A DNA stretch of 64,000 nucleotides, from the NCBI GenBank assembly GCA_949752735.1, contig OX457037.1:67101811-67165810 (forward strand), in the 5' to 3' direction. Origin of the DNA: Lumbricus terrestris. Taxonomy: Eukaryota > Annelida > Clitellata > Crassiclitellata > Lumbricidae. The translations under genes and the position numbers were made by a program. The notes below the pieces were generated by a model. That model was given only the letters and a program-made list of their open reading frames with translations, had not been told where the DNA came from and did no database searches. This document shows, piece by piece, positions 58,721 to 64,000 of this stretch. Position 1 is the stretch's first letter; every line of letters starts with the position of its first letter.

Positions 58721-59752
58721 TATGGAGGCATTGTCAAATAGCTATTACTGTTGTATTGTATTCTATCGTATAATACTGATTGCGCCAGTCTGTTTGAGTG
58801 GCCTAGTGACGTCAAAAACACCATTCCAAGTAAATTAGCTTCCCAGTAGGCTAGACCTACAAGCTATAGCGGCGCAACCTGTTAGTAGAAGAATCTTGAA
58901 TAAAAGTGGTTGCTCAGGCATTAAGTGCTTGAAGCCCGACACAGAACTCGGTAGAAGAAAGCGAAATGGTTTGAGGGTCCATATACATAGGCCTAGGCTA
59001 CAACAATATCAACAAAATGGGCCTAGGCTACAACAATATCAACAAAATGGCTAGTGTCACTTTTACAACGCCTCCGAAGAAGGTTAACTACACCGTTTCT
59101 CGATGAAAAGTAGACACCGAATCGTTTGTCAAAACTGCCTGAAAATTAAGCCAATAATTATCAATAAAATTATAGGGCCTATATGCAGTAGGCCTAACCG
59201 GTAACCTACAGCTTTTTCGAATAAATTCACAACATAAGTCTGATAACTTAATTTGTAGCATAAACAAAAAACATTTGTCTTTCAAATAGTTAGGACAAAA
59301 AATGAACATTTCAATCAAAAGACCGATACTTTCAATCAAAAGCATTTTCGCTGAGGACGGCGGATGGCCTTTTTTAAATAAAAAATTGCGCTTAATAAAC
59401 GGCATAGCCACAAAAGACACTCTTGTGAAGGTTATAGGTCTACATGCACAGGCCTAACAAGGCAAAGAAAGTTAAGAAACAGTCTGAATATATAGGTCAA
59501 CCGAGAAGTCAAGTCGCCTAAATACAAAAACTTCCACTAAAATAGTCTGGATTAAGCGCTGTGAATTTTTTCCATTTTGATATGGTTTGTCGCTTACATC
59601 TGTTCTAAGCCTACTTCTAAAGGTATCAACGTTACGAAAGTATAATTCCTACGTAGGACATGCTTCTTCTGTTTATGGTTACGGCAGCGATTTAGATAGT
59701 GAAAATGAAGTAGGCTATAATGGCCTAAGTTCTGAATCTGGGAATTCAGACT

Positions 59753-60245
59753 TTAACCATAGGCGCAACCACTATATGGGACCCACAGGACGCGTCCCCC
59801 AACTTTTGAGGGGCTTGGGACGGTCCCCCCAACTTTCGACGAGAGACTTGGAACGGTCCCTCCCAACTTTTGCCACCGACTGCTGTAAATAGCCATTTCA
59901 ATATAGATCGGCATATTAAGAATGTAGCTTCTCAGCATTAAGGCTGAATCAAGAGCGTTTCAATCCTGCCTGTAGGCCTATGCCTACATCTTACCCCAAC
60001 AGTGTTGGCGTCTCACACAGCTTGCACGTGAAACTGTTGCTAAGTGTGAATCACGGAAACTGATCTTTGATGATAAAATTATGTGACTCTTGAGTCTTGA
60101 CTTTCTTTCAGTAGGTCTATTTTCGTGTCTGGTGTGAATGTTTCTGTCTTTCCAAATGCAAAATACCAGGTCGTTTGCAGTCAAATGTGCCAGAAATTAA
60201 ATATCATTATGCATGCATGTACATAGGATTCAGTTAATTAGGTTC
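59753..60245. repeat. Dispersed repeat, copy 2
   Basis: Direct repeat of 56295-56805 about 3.46 kb downstream, with short insertions and substitutions. A partial third copy, only the first 130 bp, is at about 60327-60470. Confidence 0.75.
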
Positions 60246-60326
60246 TACTCAATTACTCTTTTTATTCTTACTGTTTTGTTACTGTGGTAACAAATGTCTA
60301 CACCATGGGCGTGGACTTTCACCATC

Positions 60327-60470
60327 CCCATGGCATAGGCTCAACCACCTTATGGGACCCACGGGACGCCCCCCCTCAACTTCTGAGAGACTTGGACGGT
60401 CCCCAAACTTCCGACGAGAGGCCTGGAATGGTCCATCTCAACCTTAGTTTTCCACCGACTGCTGCTTTGT
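60327..60470. repeat. Dispersed repeat, partial copy 3
   Basis: CATAGGCTCAACCACCTTATG, GACTTGGACGGTCCCC and CCACCGACTGCTG repeat the start of copies 1 and 2. It is flanked by two direct copies of TACTGTTTTGTTACTGTRG (about 60268 and 60476). Confidence 0.6.
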
Positions 60471-60639
60471 TCTTTACTGTTTTGTTACTGTAGTAACGTT
60501 TGTCTATACCCTGGGCGCAGACTTAGGGGTTGGGCGCAGTGGGGGACGGTCCCCTCTAACTTTTGTGGTGAGGGACGGAGGTGCTTATATCCCTCCACAA
60601 TATTTCAGAAATATTTAATAAATCTCATCATAAATTTGT

Positions 60640-61205
60640 GCAGTTGTAGTCACTATTTATCCATAATTTTCTTAAGATGACAGCTTAAAATGCTACTCTA
60701 ACGGTATGAAAATGTTAAAAAATGACACACTGGGAGGGGACATTTATTGAAGTCTGAAACCATGTAGTTATGAGAAATTATTTTGAGATGACGGCTTGAG
60801 AAATCTGGATATTTTTAAACAATGGAAGGGGACGCTGTTGAAGTTTTGGCCACAACTATCAACACTGAAATGATTGAGCAATTTCGTTCAAATGACAGCC
60901 TAAAATGCTATAATTATAGTTTTTAAGTAAAAAATGAAACAATGGGCGGAGGACATTTATTGAAGTCTTAAAGCGTGTCTTTCAGCAATGAAAATGAGAA
61001 ATTTCTTGAGTTTAAGAAAGTCACTAAATTCTACAGCATGGAAATTTAAGGGAAAAATCACAATTCGAGAAGACGTTTTTGAAGTTTTAAACTACGACTA
61101 TCAACACTGAAATGACGAGCAATTTCGTAAAATGACAGCCTAAAAGGCTACCATTGCAGAGTTGAAATTCAACAAATTTCGAAATTGGGAGGGGCACATC
61201 CCATT
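60640..61205. repeat. Array of about 105-120-bp units
   Basis: GACAGCYTAAAATGCTA-like starts recur at about 60681, 60786, 60895, 61013 and 61133; units share GGAGGGGACATTTATTGAAG and CAACACTGAAATGA. The inverse of the same unit is seen in the 43.1-kb hAT-like element and at 42740-42900. Confidence 0.65.
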
Positions 61206-63336
61206 TCATTCTTTAGTTCCGTTGTGTGCTGCTTTAGGCTATATGTGCATTTGAAGCAATGGATAATTTGGATACTTGTTGCACAACTATAATTTAAAAA
61301 CCGATGTTGCAGTTACTTTGCGAATTGAACCAAGCTTTAGACTGTTTTCTACTCCTTTTGCTATGGATAATGAATCTTAATATGAGATTGAGTTAGTGAA
61401 CCTTCAATGCGATACCATGCTTGACAAGAATTACAACAAAGTTGTTATTCCTGAAATTCTACACGTTTCTGCCACATAGTACCACAAGACAAATCCCCAA
61501 ATCTGCGAGGAATATCACACATTATTCCTGGTCCTGCACATTTTATTGAAACAAGTCTCTTGTTGGGTCGTGCAAAAGGAGTATAATGTGGCTGTTTGTT
61601 TCTATGGCAGTAATTATCAGCAGTATTTAGTTAAATTAAAGTTACTCGCTTTGTGTCTATCTGAAACGGGTTGGCCCTGTGCGGGGAACTAGCGCAGGGA
61701 GTGGTTGCACTCCAGGTGACCCCAGAGCACTTCCGACGGATCCATAACATTTAAGGTGGACCGAGGGATCCGGGCCACGGGGCGCAGGGCCAGGCGCCTA
61801 TGGACGCATGAACCTTGACCCTAGTGACCTTCAGTCCTTCACTTAAGTACTTTGGCCTAATAACTTCGACTTTATTACTTCTACTTCATTGCCTTTACAT
61901 TTGACCTTGACTTAGATTGGGCTCTTATCAGTTATACCTGCTACCTACAGTACTAGAACTGCCGCCACCTATGGACCAAACACCAGCAAATTCTTTAATT
62001 AAGATAGCTGGTCCCACTGTTTTGAGCAATCTTTCTATCGATATCCATAGCGCACCCCATCTTTCACAGTTTGAAAACCTCTGCGTGCCCATCTAGTCTA
62101 AGCTGCCCTTCTTCCGTTCCTCCTCCATCCTTGATGGTCGCTCACCATATCGTGTACCCTCCTCAGCCTAACCATCACTCCTCGTGCTTTCCATTCGAAA
62201 CTAAATTCTCACATCTTTTGGAAATCTTACCCCGACTCACCTTATCTTCCACCTACCAATTCTCGACCTAAACTCCACACACCCTAACAGTGGCTCTGCC
62301 ACTTCTTATTCTTTGGCAGCAGGACTACGTCCTCCTTTGGACTGCTCTTCTGGATGACCCTACGGATTAGAATCATTAGACAAATAGACACTGTTAGACA
62401 GCCATCGTGAATAAGCTGGTGCCCTGCGCTTGGCTTTCGAGTGGCGCTTTAGAAATTTGGAGATTACGATACTATGTCGTGAGAATGTAGTTAACAAATC
62501 ATTGGAGTTAACAAACGGCCCAGTGCATTTTCACTGAGGATGTAGCCAGCATTGGAGTTAACAAAGGACTTAAGTGACAAGTGTATTTTCACTGCATGCA
62601 AATTTAGATCAGCCTTTTATTGATTTGAGTCAAAATTAAGTGACCTATTTCATATAAAATACTGTGTAAAGTAAGATAAGTATCTTGTTCACAGGTGCAA
62701 GGCACGCGATCGGGATTCAACCTCGGCATCAGTTGGGATGGCATGTTCAAGTAAGGACTTTAATGATTTTTTTATTTTTGTAAGTTGCAGCATGAAAATA
62801 TTATATCTATTGCATAAATAAATTAAGCGGCTGATATCAGATCTGCCGGTACATTTGGCCTATCGATTATAACGGTGAGTAATATCAAATTAATTTTTAA
62901 AATGACATTTTCCTTTATTTTTATCTAAGTCATGCTGTGGAGAGTTGACAATTTAATAACTTATTAGGCTGCGTAATTCCTATAACGCTTTGGGACGAGA
63001 AATGGTGGTTGTAATCTACGTGTAGAAGTAGAACAAAATCATACTTTCTGAATATTCGACCTGGCAAATATAGACGATGTAAGCGTTGAAGGAGACCGGA
63101 CTACTACGTTGGTCTGGTGCATTGCGTAGGCTTATCTATATCAGCAAATCAAGGTGTTTCGGCAGGTTGTGTACGCAGAATTGCTCCACTGATGCGTATG
63201 TTATAGTAGGCCGAAGTTACTTATTTTAACATAGCGCACGATAACAAGTAAATAAAAGTCTTGATAGTGTTGGAAATCAGGGTCATGGAGTTTAATTTTT
63301 TATTTTGAATGACCGTCCCCGTGTCTGCTTGGGTAC
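61206..63336. other. No gene recognised; probable old retroposon material
   Basis: 61650-62400 is unusually C/T-rich with a short frame (FPFETKFSHLLEILPRLTL) that may be a decayed LINE C-terminus before the tail at 62409. The rest is AT-rich. Confidence 0.35.
62409..62475 (+). repeat. Second copy of the AATAAGCTGGTGCCC retroposon tail
   Basis: GTGAATAAGCTGGTGCCCTG, GAGTGGCGCTTTAGAAATTT and GGAGATTACGATA match 22728-22790. A weaker relative is at about 6256-6303. Confidence 0.5.
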
Positions 63337-63541
63337 CTCTGTCTACCTGAAAGGGGCGTGGCCTAATGTCTACCTCTAGCCTCTGTCTACCTAAAAGGGG
63401 CGTGGCCTAATGTCTACCTCTAGCCTCTGTCTACCTGAAAGGGGCGTGGCCTAATGTCTACCTCTAGCCTCTGTCTACCTGAAAGGGGCGTGGCCTAATG
63501 TCTACCTCTAGCCTCTGTCTACCTGAAATGGGCGTGGCCTC
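63337..63541. repeat. 44-bp minisatellite, about 4.6 copies
   Basis: CTCTGTCTACC starts at 63337, 63381, 63425, 63469 and 63513, exactly 44 apart. Each unit contains GGGGCGTGGCC, a GC/GT-box sequence of the kind bound by Sp/KLF factors. Confidence 0.85.
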
Positions 63542-63559
63542 GTGACACACAAATACGAG

Positions 63560-64000
63560 TGCGTGCGTAGGCACGGCGGTCATCGAGAAACAGTCATCGA
63601 ACAGAGTCAGCGGAGAGAAACAGTCGTTGAGTGAATCGCCGAGGAACAGTGGGAAGACGCGTCGGTCGGCTGTTGCGGGATCGAATCGCAGCACAGTCAG
63701 CAGGTGATCGTCTGAAGGAAAACGCTTTGGAGAGCGCGACGACGATTTGACGACGCTGCCGAAATTCAGCGCCTGTCGACGAAAGGTTTGGTGACCTTTG
63801 CTGTGCAACGACGACGCTTGGATTCGAAGCCTGACCCGTGACGGAAGGTCTGGTGATCTCCGCTGTGCAACGCCGACGGTTTGGAGTTGACGCCGCTGCT
63901 ACCGACGTATTCGATTGGGATCCGACGCTGTCGACGACGAAAGGTTTGGAGGCCTTTGCTGTGCAACGCTGTTGACTGGGGTTCGATTCTTGACCCGCGG
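63560..64000. repeat. CpG-rich repeated region running off the window
   Basis: GAAAGGTTTGGTGACCTTTG plus CTGTGCAACGACGACG recurs in variant form near 63780, 63842 and 63940. CpG density is far higher than elsewhere. Open minus frames here merely repeat the unit. Confidence 0.6.

Noticed and set aside
63337..63541. CRISPR-like array
   Set aside because: Units are contiguous 44-bp repeats with no unique spacers, and the setting is a eukaryotic genome.
63464..63966. Minus-strand frames of 114 and 66 codons at the right edge
   Set aside because: They contain the same repeated phrase (MHSKGHQTFRR-like) because they cross the CpG-rich repeats; no domain seen.

Overview
The window looks like a gene-poor, repeat-rich stretch of an animal nuclear genome. 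Genes are split by GT-AG introns. Three RING/B-box/coiled-coil (TRIM-type) genes with C-terminal beta-propeller domains form a direct array. The remaining DNA is microsatellites, DNA transposons with clean target-site duplications (TSDs), non-LTR retrotransposon pieces and tRNA-derived SINEs. A marine invertebrate, possibly a deuterostome such as an echinoderm, is my best guess. That is inference from the TRIM expansion and repeat style, not proof.

Layout. 1-23 kb has no gene I can support. It holds simple repeats (TG/CA, TA, CTGT arrays), SINE copies at 6.6, 18.3 and 20.7 kb, a hAT-like element at 14.0-14.8 kb (8-bp TSD), a PIF/Harbinger-like element at 16.2-17.7 kb (TTA TSD) and a probable hAT relative at 19.1-20.2 kb. 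23.09-28.27 kb is TRIM gene 1 (4 coding exons, 893 codons). 28.6-30.6 kb is a hAT-like element with a mariner-like element nested in it. 35.04-41.06 kb is TRIM gene 2 (4 exons, 808 codons). 43.1-43.9 kb is another hAT-like element. 45.0-48.4 kb is a hAT-like element carrying a nearly complete non-LTR retrotransposon on the minus strand, with endonuclease and reverse transcriptase in about 1,000 codons and one in-frame stop. 50.5-55.8 kb is TRIM gene 3 (3 recognised exons), whose propeller exon has a one-base frameshift. 56-64 kb is repeats: a duplicated 0.5-kb segment, reverse-transcriptase fragments on both strands, an array of about 115-bp units, and a 44-bp minisatellite followed by CpG-rich repeats running off the window end.

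How the genes relate. All three TRIM genes lie on the plus strand and share the same plan: one long exon for RING, B-box 1, B-box 2 and the first coiled coil, then linker exons, then one propeller exon. Every intron is phase 1, so internal exons are symmetric and can be gained or lost without frame damage. Genes 1 and 2 are close paralogues that differ mainly in the length of a coiled-coil exon. Gene 3 has a short Ser/Thr-rich linker exon instead. By family knowledge these would be E3 ubiquitin ligases whose propeller selects a partner. An innate-immune role is possible but cannot be read from the sequence.

The most noteworthy observations are the modular TRIM array, a conserved read-through past the exon-1 donor in genes 1 and 2, the frameshift in gene 3, a 15-bp inverted duplication that created the stop in the retrotransposon, and a SINE-LINE pair sharing a 3' tail.
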